A DNA stretch of 64,000 nt from Apostichopus japonicus (lineage: Eukaryota; Echinodermata; Holothuroidea; Aspidochirotida; Stichopodidae). Positions 47,610 through 59,677 of the stretch are shown piece after piece. How positions within the stretch are numbered: the stretch's first letter is position 1; each line of letters starts with the position of its first letter. The stretch is taken from assembly GCF_037975245.1 (NCBI RefSeq), contig NC_092569.1, positions 27,721,668 to 27,785,667 of the forward strand. Reading direction: 5' to 3'. The notes under the pieces are model-generated. The model saw only the letters and a program-made list of their open reading frames with translations, had not been told where the DNA came from and ran no database searches. The position numbers and the translations under genes are program-made.

Positions 47610-50600
47610 ATACTTAACATATTAACACTTTTGTGAACGAGAATTTAAAAGTGCTTGGAATTCTCTAATTTTGAAATGATCTAGTACTGTTTTTGTAGTA
47701 TAAACTTGATTGTTAAATATTGCACACATAAACTGTTACAATACTGAGGTTTTCTTGGCTCGTTTTGTAAAAAAAAAGAAAACATTTAAGCTACACTGCG
47801 TAAAGCTGCCATTTTTATTTCCACGAAAAACCCATCAATACATTATGTTCACATATTAAACGTCTGTTTATTAGGAATTATGCTTCTTTCGAATATTAAA
47901 TCCAACAGATTGATCATATCAGTATAAAGTTGTAAAAATAGCAAATTGGATATTAAACTGATTCAAAAGTTTATTTATCATTTTCATATTTATTCTTTAA
48001 AAAATCAAAAGCTGGAATTGATCTATTTTATCATACTAGTTGGGCAGTCATTTTGACGGAGAGATACATTTTGTATTCGGAAAATGTGAACATTTTTTAT
48101 GAATTGACAGAACAAATTGTCATCGTGAAGGAATAACTTCACAAGTTGTTTTATGATATTGTTACTTGTTCTATACACTTTCATTTTAAGCTTCATGCGA
48201 TATTTTCTTTGATTAACAAATTATTGGTTAACAAGTTAATCATAAAGTCATTTTTCCTAGCGTAGGTTAATGGATACTTAATAATATGTAGGGTTTTGAA
48301 ACCCATATGCTCTCGTTACAAGACCGTTTAGGCTTCTTGTGAAACAATTTATAGAGTTTGTGTAAATTTATATCTATTTTGAAAATTCTTGGCAATAAAA
48401 CCTCGTCTAGACTCAATAAAAACAACACGATTTTGAATAATAGCCGTTCTTGTCTACGTGATCACGTGTTTTATGGTAAAGTTTTCAATAGTTTTAATTA
48501 AAGACTTTGCATGAAGAAACGATGATATGATGGCTTCAAGCCTGTCTTGTCGACAACGTGGGAAAATAGTTCTGAATCATAAATGACAACATTTCTACAG
48601 TTTTTGTTCTTTTAAAAAACAGAATCAGGAACTTTACAACGGAAACGCACAGCGAGAAGATATATACATTTATTTATGTTTTTGTCTGGGATGATTGAGT
48701 AATGTTAATGAACAAGTCTGTGTTACTGCTCTACTTTTTCTTGACTTTGTTTTGGTAAAACTTTTAAAAAAAAAAACTTTCTTGGCATGAATCTTTCTTT
48801 CTTATTGTCGGTTAGTAGACGCACTTTCTGATACTACAGTCAAAGTGTCAAAACTTAAAACTTTTCACATTGTTTTTTATTTTTTATTTATACTTTATTT
48901 CCTATCACTTTTCATAACATTTAGTCTATAATTGTCGTACTCTAATTTCTTAAAGGAAAGTTTCGTGCAAAATTCTTACATGTTTGTCGACTATTTAAAT
49001 ATTCACATTTAGTTGATGATTATTACATTGACATGCGTTAAAAATCATTCCTATGGTTGACGCACATGACCGAATCAAATACATTTTTAACAGATACATG
49101 TGTAATGCGATGCTATGACCGCCAGAGGGAAAACAAATCATTGGAGAACATACAGTGTTACCTTAACCCGCAAAATACTAAGGGAACGATTGAAATTAGG
49201 AGGTTAATACGTTTTAAGAAGGAATATTAAGATTGACATTGCTTGGTCATGAAAAAAAAAAGTTTCAATATGAACTACAGAATTATTAAGATAAACTTTT
49301 TGTACACTAATGGAAACGATATTTCAGTATAATGCTAGTATAAAACGGTGATACTTGGCTTTTAAATATTGGTTGCCAAATTACCTGAAGCAAATATAAG
49401 GTGTTGTGGGGATGTTTGACAAAAAAATTATTGTTGATCATTTTAAGATACATTCTATTTCCTCTTGGGTATTTTTATGATGAACTGATCAATATATATT
49501 CGTACGTACTTGCCTGAATCGAAGAGTGTGTTACATTAATGCGTTAATTGTGTAATGATTTACAGATACCTGCCCAGCGAGCAAATATCCAAGTTGTTGT
49601 CAGTTATAAATTGTATTACTAAACATATTAACAATTTCGTGAAAAGCCAATTTTAAAGTGTTTTCATTGCTCTTAGATGAACTGTTACAATACTGAGGTT
49701 TTCTTAGCTCGTTTAAAAATTAAAAAAAAATAATTTAGTTAATTTGCGTAAAGCTGCTATTTTTATGTACACGAAAACCTATCAATACTTTAATTTTGAC
49801 ATATTAAACTTCTGTGTATAAGAAATTATTTTTTGCGGAATACTAAATCCAACAGATTGATCATATCAGTATAACTTTGTAAATACAGCAATTTAGATAT
49901 TAAACTTATTCAAAGTTTAATTATCATTTCCCGATGCATATGTGTTATTTTTTTTTTTTAAATCAATGGCTGAACTTTACCATTTTATCATACTAGTTGG
50001 GCGTTCATTTTGACGGAGAGATAAATGTTGTATTCGGAAAATATGAATAGTTTTATGACTTGACGAAACAAATTTACATTGTGAAGAAATAACTTCGTTG
50101 TTGAAATTGTAAGTTGTTTGATACGTTCGGATTTTACACTTCATTCTGTATTTTCTTGATAAACATATCATTATTTCACAAGTTATCATAACGTTATTTT
50201 TGTTAGCATAGGTTAATGGATACTTCATCATATGTAGGGTTTGGAAACCCTTATGCTCTCGTTACAAGACCGTTTAGGCTTTCACTCAAGATGGACGAGA
50301 AACTTGTTGTATTAAAAACAGAATTTTGTGAATTTGAGATATATTTAAGTTATACATTAAGACATTTCATTATATATGTGTTTTTTGTATGTTTCAAAAT
50401 TCTAATCCAAGGGATTCGTGTTGATTTTAAGTAGTTTGGTCTCTAAAAAGACATGTAAAAGGTAGATGTACTACGTAGTTAAACTATGTTGTAGATTTTC
50501 CATTTACGTGTTTGTTTGGTTCTCAAAAAAGTCAACGATGTAATTCATAATTTTGTATCAACAATGATACAGAATGGACAGTACAAATATTTGGGCCACA

Positions 50601-51036
50601 TAAGAAAATATAAGGGCAAGATAGTAAATGCAATCAAGTAATACAGAGAGATAATTGTGTGCAGAATAATGCTCGATAATGCAAAACATTCCCCCAAAAA
50701 AATATCTAAGTTTCAAAAAAGTTAGATTTGAATAGAGCGGATAGCTCACGAATCGTTATATTTCTACAAATACTCGGGGTAACAAGTCAGCGCAGGTAGA
50801 CCGTTGTTATATTTTATATGTAGAAAAAAAGGTAAGTTTTTAAATCTGAAGTTAATGAAATACTGAGTTCCAAATTGTTAATCAGTGAAAAATTACACAA
50901 GTAAAACAAAATCAATTTTACATTGAAGAAATTATTTCATTTTATTAATATTTTAGAGACTTACCCGAAAACCATTTGAGTTTAAAAGCAGCAACACCGC
51001 AAAGACGAAAATACATTTGCTTCGGAGTTCTGCCAT
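38576..51036 (-). CDS. FREP1: secreted protein with two fibrinogen domains, TIL and EGF modules
   Basis: Eight minus-strand exons: 50965-51036, 43780-43810, 42717-42889, 42054-42318, 41482-41690, 40798-41097, 40291-40558 and 38576-39084. All have GT-AG introns and phases fit throughout, giving 608 residues. Domains: signal peptide 1-24 (hydrophobic 9-18); fibrinogen domain 1 from PRDC (47-50) through GGWT (89-92) to about 180, lacking its terminal part; TIL 187-240 (nine Cys, ending CGC) with a TILa-like tail; EGF-like 278-306 (CYCNEWFEGDGLTC); fibrinogen domain 2 from PRDC (311-314) to MKIRS (602-606), with DQDND calcium loop at 456-460. Residues 478-567 are a Tyr/Cys-rich insert. FREPs are secreted, often oligomeric lectin-like proteins linked to innate immunity; a matrix or adhesive role is equally possible. 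The exon 1-2-3 joins rest on phase and on the parallel order in FREP2. Confidence 0.85.
38702..38971 (-). other. Tyr/Cys-rich insert in fibrinogen domain 2 of FREP1
   Basis: Between GGWWY (473-477) and CGYSNLNG (568-575), normally separated by only a few residues, lie 90 extra residues with 12 Cys and 23 Tyr. They include CYYYYYCYYYC (512-522) and GYYYYCNYYYY (539-549). The DNA is two TAT/TGT triplet-repeat tracts (plus strand 38757-38787 and 38837-38875) embedded in more complex sequence. The 270 bases stay in frame without a stop. The insert separates the conserved disulfide pair (Cys467 and Cys568). An unrecognised intron is the main alternative; a weak phase-0 pair (donor CGC/GTAGCT, acceptor ATGAG) would remove part of it, but that acceptor lacks a pyrimidine tract. 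Confidence 0.7.
41691..42053 (-). other. FREP1 intron where a fibrinogen terminal exon would be expected
   Basis: This 363-base intron joins fibrinogen domain 1 (phase 1) directly to the TIL exon (phase 1). In domain 2 the same phase-1 junction leads to the terminal exon with the calcium loop. No such exon or relic (DxDND, GGWW or KIR coding) was seen here on the minus strand. Confidence 0.5.
43371..43410 (+). ncRNA. Relic of a Penelope-type hammerhead ribozyme, copy 2
   Basis: GCCT-CTGAAGA-A-GATCCT-GCT-AGGATC-GAAGGGTC-AGGCC keeps the CTGANGA core box and six-pair stem II, but GAAAC reads GAAGG. It shares TTCTGTTACTGTTACTTG upstream with copy 1 at 25.6 kb. It lies in intron 2 of FREP1, opposite in sense to the gene. 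Probably inactive. Confidence 0.5.
46290..50285. repeat. Two-copy tandem duplication of about 2 kb
   Basis: Copy 1 spans about 46290-48340 and copy 2 about 48350-50285. Matching landmarks in order: GCCGTTCTTGTCTACGTGAT (46371 and 48443), ATGACCGCCAGAGGGAAA (about 47041 and 49116), ACCTGCCCAG (about 47501 and 49569), CTGTTACAATACTGAGGTTT (about 47733 and 49681), and CTCGTTACAAGACCGTTTAG (about 48312 and 50258). Copy 1 has a TA run (47536-47605) that copy 2 lacks. Many small differences show it is not recent. Confidence 0.9.
47536..47605. repeat. (TA)n microsatellite
   Basis: TA run with two TTTA interruptions, present only in copy 1 of the 2-kb tandem duplication. Confidence 0.95.
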
Positions 51037-53119
51037 TGATCCAAAATGAAACAGAGAAAAAAAGGGTGCAGAAATAAAGGAGATACTTGCTGACCTTCTG
51101 AGAGAGTGACATAAGTAATGAACGCGAATTCGTTACCCAAGGAGGGACCTTCATACGTACGGATGTCCAATTACACCACGTTATTTATCAGTCGGTCACA
51201 TTTAAGATCCATAATCTATGTAATGCAATCTAGTGTGTCACATATCGACATCTGTATATAATGTAAGTGTCATTATTATAACAAGGTAATGGTGCTTTTG
51301 GTGCTTTGTTTACTTAGAAGCTCCTATATCTCGAATTGTTAGTTAGATTTTAAGAACTCGCGATTCAACCACAACAACAGGATAAGAATGGTTGTTTACA
51401 TCTCACACAATAAATGTCAAATTATCAGTATTTTGACCATTACTGGATTAAATTACTATATTTGCATTATCTAAAGCTTACCACATATGTTTACGAATTA
51501 ACATATATTAAGTCGAATATGGAACTGCAAATGATAAGCACTAAGAACCGTGTTTGTTCTTCGTTTACTGATATAGGACTTAATGCATGCAAAACACGCT
51601 CTCAACGTATTAACATACTTTAACACCAAATCGCTCGGAATAATGAGATATCGATATCAAACAGCACCTTTCGGATATTAGACGAATCACGGGAATAGTT
51701 ATTTCTGCTGGCCTAGCACGGAATAGAGTATTTCTATTTAACGATGTGGTTTTGTTCTTAATTACTGTGGTGTTAAATTCATCAATAATTTGATTAAAAC
51801 AACAACAATAATATTGTTTTTCCACCCGATTTTCATGGCTCGTACATTAACTACTATTCATGTCCTGTAACAAATGTTTTAAACACAAAGTAGTAATTAC
51901 TGAAAATAATTGATACACGGTTGTGGGACATAACAGTAGTTGCTGTGCCAACCATTGGGTGCAAGATTTTAACACGCGATTAGAAAATGAAGTCGTATCT
52001 AGTCGTTTTATGCTATCAGATAGCCTATGGGTATAAGGGAACATTGCATATCTTCGTTCTCGGCATAACGAATTGGCGTAATTTAAAGAGAGTTGTGAAC
52101 TGGAATCAAACGGTACAGTACCTACTCTACTTCAAACATAAGGCGAGTACATTAACTTCTGGTGCCACCTGTAACACATATTACTACTGTTCATGTCCCA
52201 TATTCGTGCATCATTATGTTTTACTTTGTGTTCGTAACAAGGTAACATGTGTTACAGGTAGCAACGGTAGTTAGTGGACTAGTTATGAGTATCGGCTGGT
52301 TTTCCAGATATGAGTATATTATATGTTACAATACCACGCATGCAGTAAACTGCTCCAATATACAATTCACCATGAATTATCATGACCAGGAACTACCCAT
52401 TTTATATGCAATTTGACTGACTCCATGTTATGTATGATGATTTCAAAGTACCTTAACTGCTAAAACGTTAAACAGTCATTTACAAGGTAATGCCTTCAAT
52501 TTTCCTTGCTGGTATGTACAAGCTTCTATATGACTAACAACATGGCTGCAACTTACGATACTGAACGGAATCTGATGGACGTATTAACCGTATGAAATAA
52601 CGTGATTGAGCCACGTAGCACTGTTCCACGTGTTCGATATGATGACATCACAAGGAAATACATCTTGAATGATGACGAATCGTGGCTGGATTCTTTACTA
52701 CAATGATACACAGACAAATTGTCAGACGTTATTATCTGTGCCAAGAAATCGGAGTTCTTGTGTCGAAGCATTTGCATACCCCTTTCCTCACGTAACCTAG
52801 TAGAGGTATATGACCTAGTTGTCATTACAGGATTGTATTCGCAATGTGGTGACAGAGGATCAGAGTGAAGTAGCCTACTAAAAGAGATCAAATTAAACTT
52901 TACTGTGTCAGACAAAATGTTAAAAACTGGATTAAAATGATTACTGGAAGTAAGAAACAGCCAAATGGTTGTACCTGCATATATGCCGTGAGTTACACAG
53001 AATGATATAGATGTATATAGTAAGTGGTGATTAGTTACAATGATACAAACATATGTCTTTAGTGTCTCTAATTGTAATGTTGCAGCAAGGAAGTAGGCGG
53101 TCTCAACGACAATCGGAGG
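51037..53119. other. Region upstream of FREP1, no gene recognised
   Basis: The presumed promoter of FREP1 lies here, but no TATA box or initiator could be picked with confidence. A 120-residue minus-strand open frame (52553-52915) has no recognisable motif, signal peptide or splice context and is not called. Confidence 0.4.
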
Positions 53120-53365
53120 AGAGCCATCAGTTTATACTTATATATGATAAGCGCTTATTCAAACACATTTCTAGCAATATTTAAGAAAATTCGCCAATAA
53201 TAATTCATTGTCGGAATATTATTAAATTTCTATAATGTTTTTCACCATTTTCTCCCATTCCGTCTAAGTGTTTTTATGTTTACTGTACGTAGTAGCCTAT
53301 GAAAGTCCTAACCATATTATTGTTACTGAAGACGTTTTCGATCAATATAAATAAATGCCATTCCA
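53120..53365. repeat. Dispersed repeat family 2, copy 3
   Basis: Contains GAGGAGAGCC, TATGATAAGCGCTTATTCAA, TTTCTAGCAATATT, TTGTCGGAATATTA and AGTAGCCTATGAAAG in the same order as copies near 36 kb. Confidence 0.55.
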
Positions 53366-53727
53366 AAGACGTTGATAATATTTCTACCTGCTTATAATTG
53401 TGTTATATCCCACACTCCAACACAACAAAGATCACTTTGAATTACCGGTAGCAATTCGGTAATGACATATTCGGCGTCCCGTACTGCTTGCTAACTCCTG
53501 TCACCGGACATATCGATTTCACCGATTCTAGGATATACAAATAAATATTAATGAATATTTGTCAATTACCAATCACATATATGTGGAAAAAAATGTTTTG
53601 ATTTCAAATGTCGCATACGCCACATTTTTTTTATATAATAAAGTTGTACAGTGATGAGTGAGATTGGGATACGTTAAGAATATGGGATATTGGAAATGGT
53701 TCTGTTAAAGTTATAAACAAAATATAT

Positions 53728-53908
53728 TTGGAAGAGCCCTCTCTATACGATTCCGGTAGGTATATGGATCTGGGACAACTTTTACAACATATACTCTATG
53801 AAATACTTATTTGTGGAGTTGATAAGCGATTATACAAACACATTTTATTCACCTATATGTTAGCAATATCCTTTACTTTTGATGTAATCATTTATAAAAT
53901 TATATTAC
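53728..53908. repeat. Dispersed repeat family 2, copy 4 (partial)
   Basis: AGAGCCCTCTCTATACGATT, GTTGATAAGCGATTATACAA, TTAGCAATATCC and TTTGATGTAAT match copies 1 and 2. The TTGTCGGAAT block is missing. Confidence 0.5.
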
Positions 53909-55652
53909 TGTAGCACCCCTAATATGTTCTAATATTCGTGTCTATAGTTTTGTTCCCCTGTGTAATATACCTTCCCTTTCACCTTTATTTTTCCATTTTC
54001 CTTTTATCTCTTTGTGGTATTTTCCAGTAACGCTCACAGAGTCAGTGAACTTTGTGCATTACCCCTCAGTGGACTAATACCTGCTAAAAGGACCGCCAAG
54101 CCTTGTGTGGTTGGGGTCACACTTAGGTTTCTCTTAGGTTACGCTAAGTAAGTGATAATTACTCTGTTATTCCCAATATTAACAGACCAGTCTTTGTTTT
54201 ATTCTCCCTTAAGTGTAGTTAGTGTTGTCACGCTCTCTGTAATATCTGGTGGAGTAAGTTAAAGATGTGGGAAGACAGTTTAGCTACTTCCTGGAGTATT
54301 GGTAGCCAGTCTAAGTAAAATCTTGTGTGGTAAGGTGGGGTAACACCCTTACCTTTGTTCTAAGAATGGCTTAACACAACCAAGTTTGCAAGCAACTCTA
54401 CCATTCACCAAGATACCAAGCTGCCATGCTGCCATGCACCAAGATGCCATGCACCTGGCTGTACCAGACTGTACCAGTTTCATTAGAAAATGATTCCAAT
54501 AATTTCTACACAGGTAAGAGTTCATCTTTTGACTTTGCCCCAGACCATTCAGGAACGTATTCATTTTCATTTTGCATACATAGTGTATTCTACTTGAAAA
54601 TGTATTCATGTTAGTTCTGTGCTGGCAATGTGCACACGGAATATATAGTAGCCCTCATTAAGTGTTATTGTGTTGTATTTACTATTTTTGACCCTGTGAT
54701 GGCCGAATGCTCACAGACTCCATTTAGATTTCGATCCTGCGATGGCTACATGCACACAGACTTAAGTTTTTACTTAAACTTGTTGTACCTGTAATGGCTA
54801 CAGGTGAAATCATTATTATTGTTACCTGTTGTTTAATAGTATATTTATATAGTTGATTATGGCACATATAATGCCCTCAACCTTTGACATCTTGTGTATA
54901 TTGTTATGACCTACCCTACATTGAGTTAAATGGAGAGTATTGAAAGTACTTAGGTTATTTGGTCCAACGAGAACCCACATTGCTATGTTTATTTAGTTTA
55001 TTATGTACTTTTACGATACGTCTAGCATTACCCGTTACTGTAATGTACTCATATTCGTATCTAGTTGTACTAAGTTTCCCCTATTCGAGCTATGTTTAGA
55101 TCCCATGATGCAATTCTACACTTTTACTAGTTTCCATGGTGATATGATTAGCCGAACTTCTGTTAACCTTTATATTTGAAAGAGTTGTAGCAATATGCTG
55201 GTAGGCATATTGACTATTTCGTGAACCGAGACACTATTGCGTTGTTTAATTAGAATATTACAGTATTAGCATGTATTTAGCCATGTGAGTCACCTTTCAC
55301 TGGTACAGACTCCATCTGACCAGATATATACAGCAGATTATCTAGGTGACATAGTCTCCGTTTTATAGCCTGCTCTTGGTCCGATGGGACGCTTAGGTAC
55401 CTGCAGCCTAGCAAAAGGTGTCAGTTGTCATTGCAACCTGTGGTCTAAGTTAGTAGAGGCATGGGTTGAATTACATAGTTAGTATGCTAACTGTTGTTGC
55501 TATTTTTACTAGCTGAGGGATTACCCCAGTAATACATTATTTATACTTGTAGACTTCACGTAAGTCATAGAGGTTGTATTGATTTTAGAGTTAATCACTC
55601 TCCTCTATTAGGATATGTTCGTAGTGGAATAAGAGCAACTAACTTCTAGTTA

Positions 55653-55705
<53 letters not shown>

Positions 55706-56279
55706 CTATGTATATATATATATATAGTTATATGTATATATATAGTTATATATATATAACTTTCACTATATATATAGTTATATATATATATCTATATATA
55801 TAAATATATATATATATACACATTGGTATATTTGTTTACTTCAACGCATGATAGCTGGGACTTAGGTTTACCTCGGGGATAGGTTTACCTGACACCAGGT
55901 AAACTTAAGTCTAGGGTCTTCTTGTTCAATCAATTTCACTTCCTTTGATGAATGATTATTTCGAGTTAAGAGAAAACCTCATAAACTTATCAATTCCGAA
56001 GTTACAAAAAAAAAATCGTTCATTTAAAGGGTAAAATATCCCCTCAAAAGTGGAGGTAATTCCGAAGGGTATATAACAGAATTACAAACATGGTATATAT
56101 GTTGATCCCAACTTTACACCTCGATTTTGACCAAATGCGGCTATATATAATTCCGAAACTTACAGGTTCCTCTAATTACACTGAAATCTTCGTGTTTGTA
56201 TGTTTTCTTCCATTAATTTGGGATATTTAAGAAAATAAGAGTTTCTATTTTAACTGGCAAATTTACACGTAACGAAACA
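53909..56279. other. Gene-free stretch with simple repeats
   Basis: It holds a long composite TA/TATAACTA tract (55651-55819). A short inverted repeat around 55857-55915 pairs GACTTAGGTTTACCT with AGGTAAACTTAAGTC. There are also three degenerate lines of CCTG.GATGGC.A.ATGC.CACAGACT near 54690-54800. Sequence starting TGTAGCACCCC at 53911 could be an LTR, but no second copy or pol segment was found. Confidence 0.4.
55651..55819. repeat. Composite TA / TATAACTA repeat
   Basis: TA dinucleotides interspersed with ATAACTATG and AGTTATATATA units, giving many small palindromes. Confidence 0.9.
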
Positions 56280-56780
56280 ACGCCCCCACACATAAGCAGT
56301 TCTTTCTGTGTTCGGTGGCAGGGCAGTCGATCGGATCGTATCGTTGCTATCCCAATAGCCTACATTCAACGTTACTTTATGTGGGCCTAGCCATGTAGTC
56401 TACGAAGGAAAGTGCCGCAGGTTACCGTAAACGTTGCCCATTTGAAGTTGGCTTTTGGAACTTTGGTGGAGTATATGCATTGTAAGTAAATTCCTTAAAA
56501 GTGTTCCGGATATATTAATAACATTTAGAGTAAATACCTTCATGCTGAACACAAATAAAGTAAGACCATGGTTAGAGTTAGAGTAGACTAGCCTAGGCCT
56601 AACGTTAGCCCTAAATTGGACCTATCAGTATTACTGGCTATGGTAAATCACAGCTGCCTGCTACTGCCTTTGCTGATACTCGGAATATAAAATATGATAA
56701 ATAAATTAAAGTATATACTTGTAACAGACTGGTCAACCTACACATTTTGCAGCCTGGTGATCTTCCAGATCTTTTAAAGT

Positions 56781-57202
56781 AAAGGCTTAATAATTGACGC
56801 ACCTCCAAATATTACTAGGCCTACTATTACTATACTAGCCTACTACTACTGTAGCTAGTACTAGCAACTATACAGCAGGCAACCATAACTTTTTGCAGCC
56901 AAGCAGAGTTAAATATTTCATGAGTTTGAATCCATTTCAGGTATATGCTGATCAAATTGTGTTTGTGCATGTTTTGGGGCATTTGGAAATCTTACTCCCT
57001 AAAAATAACCAAAATTACCTCAATATAATACCACTAATCTCTGGGACCTGACCTTTCTGAGGTTAGAGGCTCAGAGCATAGCAAACAGCATCCAAAGATA
57101 ATGGATGTTTACTTAGGCCTTCACTACAGTAAGCTTATCGACAGATGTGTCAATTTAGGGGTATGAAAGAACTTGCATTCGTGCGATGCAATTTTGAACC
57201 AT
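56781..57202. mobile_element. TIR element (family 1, copy 2)
   Basis: The left end GGCTTAATAATTGACGCAC matches copy 1 at 11616. The right end GTGCGATGCAATTTTGAACC is a decayed form of copy 1's GTGCGTCAATTATGAGCC. Internal landmarks (CATGAGTTTGAATCCATTTC, TCTCTGGGACCTGACC, CAGAGCATAGCAAACAGCAT) run in the same order. Copy 1 keeps about 170 bases that are absent here. Confidence 0.55.
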
Positions 57203-59636
57203 TTCACGAAATATAAATCTTTGGGTATGTCTCAATCTCTCTGCCATAAAATAAGGCAGTCAGAAAGTCACAACTCCACAAAAACAGATACACAAGCAAA
57301 CGGAACACTACAGTAAAAGAAAGGGCCTGATAGATTCCATAAACGAGTTACAAAAGTAAAAAATGTGAAAACGTTTGCCGTCTCAGTACAATATTCATCC
57401 CCACAATATTCTCTATATGTGTTAGTGTGCATCACTTAGCCCTGTGCGTACAGTAGTAGTGGTGTGTCATTGGTTCTGATTCAGAGAACTAAGTCACACA
57501 GGGCCTCAGTGTAGCAGTGTACAACAATTTTTTGTAACATGAGTTTTTTTCCCCTGCACCTATGGGATGAATCATGGCTGAAGGTAAACAATTGAGTATT
57601 CATTTTAGAATAACAACGCAATCATGGTTAAGTAATTTAGGCATTTTGATATTAACGTTATGATGTGGGTAGTGTTAATAGTGCTGAAGTAATAGCTTGA
57701 TCAAAAGTATTCCTCAAAGTCCCACAATGCCTTCACAGGGTGACCTACTGTACAGTCACTTGAGCACTTAGGAGTTTTTGCAAAAAGAGCAAATTCCTTG
57801 TCCAAAATTGCTAGGTTTGATCCAGTTTTACAGAGTCCCATAACAAAAAAACACAGTCTGTGATATATCAATGGAAAAGTGTAAAGATTCAATGTAACAT
57901 ATTTGAAAGGATTAGAGTATGTTGAAAAACCACCAGCTATGCATTTTAAGGAAATAACAGTACCTCATTGAACCTTGCATTGTGTTCACACTAATGAGTT
58001 ATGAAATTGTTATCTGTGTCTTCATCATTAAAAGCTATTAATTAGGTTGATCAATGGTCTCACATATTAGTGCAATCACAGAGGTTAAATTTCAATCAGG
58101 TTATAATGCCAAGGGAATCCAGACCTACTTCATAAAAAATAAAAAAAATTCATGGCTCCTATAAAAATCATTCATGATAAAAACCAGCATACATACAGTA
58201 TGTGCAACTAAAGTAGTTTCATATTGGGTATCATGTCCAAATAAAAGCTCTTGATTGTATTCAGTTTTCATACTTTTAAAAATGACCATCTGTGTGCAGT
58301 AATTTGGTGTTAGTAAGTAACATGAAAATGCACAAGACTAATGTTCAACAGGCACTAAATAGTTCTCATGTCCATAGCACAAACCAGGGAGTTGTTCCAT
58401 TACAACTCCCTGCACGAACAGGCTATTATGATCAGAGTTGTTATGGAACAAATAAAACTCCCTTGTATGATGTTAGCACTGTACTGTGTGACAAAACACT
58501 TAAATGCATACATGTGGTAACATGTTGCTATGATCCGATACTAGCTGGTTGGGTGTATAAATAGATCACCATTATGCAAACTGCACTGCACATGGTTTCC
58601 ATTATGTAATAAGTTTCATTTTATGAATTTGTCAATTTGACATGTATGCTACTGTATATGTGTAGGCTGCATGTACAACTTATTGTATCTTAATAATATA
58701 CAGCAAAAAACTATTGAGAACTGTTATAAACAACATTTTCAAAGTGACAGTTGGGGATCTAAAAAGACCACTGAAAGCCTTCTGTAGCGATATAACATGA
58801 TACTAAAGTCTGCAAGCTAGTGTACCCTGCTTTGAGATGTATGGTTTAAATAAGGTTTTCACAAGTTTGCCCTGTTGACCCAACCACTGGCCTAGACATA
58901 CCAATAAATAGATCTATCCATGCTTCAAATTGAGTTTTCACAATTTGACCATTTTTACCTAAAGTACCTTTGACCTTCACCAAAAACAATAGGCTTCTTG
59001 TACTTGTGATGCATCTATACATACATACTGTACCAACTATGAGATCTGTCCAATAAAGCTTACTGTCATGAGAAACTGTGTTTACAAGCTAGGATCACAA
59101 ACACAGTACTCCTACCAATGCACACGCACACATATGCCATCGTGAGTGGAAAGTTTCAACATCACTGAAACCAAACATTAAAAATGAACTCAGTCATAAT
59201 GCCAAAGTCTGTGTACACGAGTAGTCCTGAGCTTAAACCCCAAATGATACGTTGAGGGACTAAATGTACCGGTAAACATAGTCTACTGTAGGGTGCATGC
59301 AATTTTTAAGTAAATGAACTGCATGCGAGATGAGGCATTGAACCATGCATGAATACTCAGTCAATCTCTTGAAGTGATTGCATGCTAAATTCCTGGGTAC
59401 AACTTACATACCAAATAATAGATCAATATTCAAACTTAGTAGTGTGGCATTTTTCTCAATTGTTGCATATGCGGTTTCCATGAAAAAAGTGATAGCTAAA
59501 TTAACTAAACTGACATGAATATTGGACAACATGTACACTAAGTATTGACATCAAATAGGGAACTGCACTGTCAAGACTTCCACTTGCAATTTATGAAACA
59601 ATTATCTGGACTTATTTATGTTCATTCTCTTGTCAG
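57203..59636. other. Stretch without a recognised gene
   Basis: No supported exon. It contains a CAGGGAGTTGT/ACAACTCCCTG palindrome (58385-58412) followed by related half-sites to about 58470. ATGGCTGAAG followed by GTAAAC at 57573 could be a short first exon, but nothing confirms it. Confidence 0.35.
58385..58412. repeat. 11-bp palindrome related to the one in FREP2
   Basis: Arms CAGGGAGTTGT and ACAACTCCCTG flank TCCATT. Same core as the FREP2 palindrome (CCAGGGAGTT/AACTCCCTGG). Confidence 0.75.
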
Positions 59637-59677
59637 AAAAGATGGCTTACTTTTGGCACAATTTGAGGAATGCATGA

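Larger units (their letters stand above)
43811..50964 (-). other. FREP1 intron 1 (7.1 kb)
   Basis: AT-rich sequence. It is dominated by a two-copy tandem duplication of about 2 kb (46.29-50.29 kb) and a TA run (47536-47605). No additional exon was recognised. Open frames of about 60 residues near 45.5-46.1 kb show no motif or splice support. Confidence 0.5.

Noticed and set aside
52553-52915. 120-residue minus-strand open frame upstream of FREP1
   Set aside because: No motif, signal peptide, splice context or repeat of the sequence elsewhere in the window. A frame of this length can occur by chance in 64 kb.
53911-55640. Possible LTR retrotransposon starting TGTAGCACCCC with a TCTGGTGGAG primer-site-like motif near 54247
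   Set aside because: No second LTR, no gag or pol text and no convincing primer-binding match. The motif alone is too weak.
58292-58564. 90-residue plus-strand open frame
   Set aside because: Built around the CAGGGAGTTGT palindrome and its half-sites; no supported start or splice sites.
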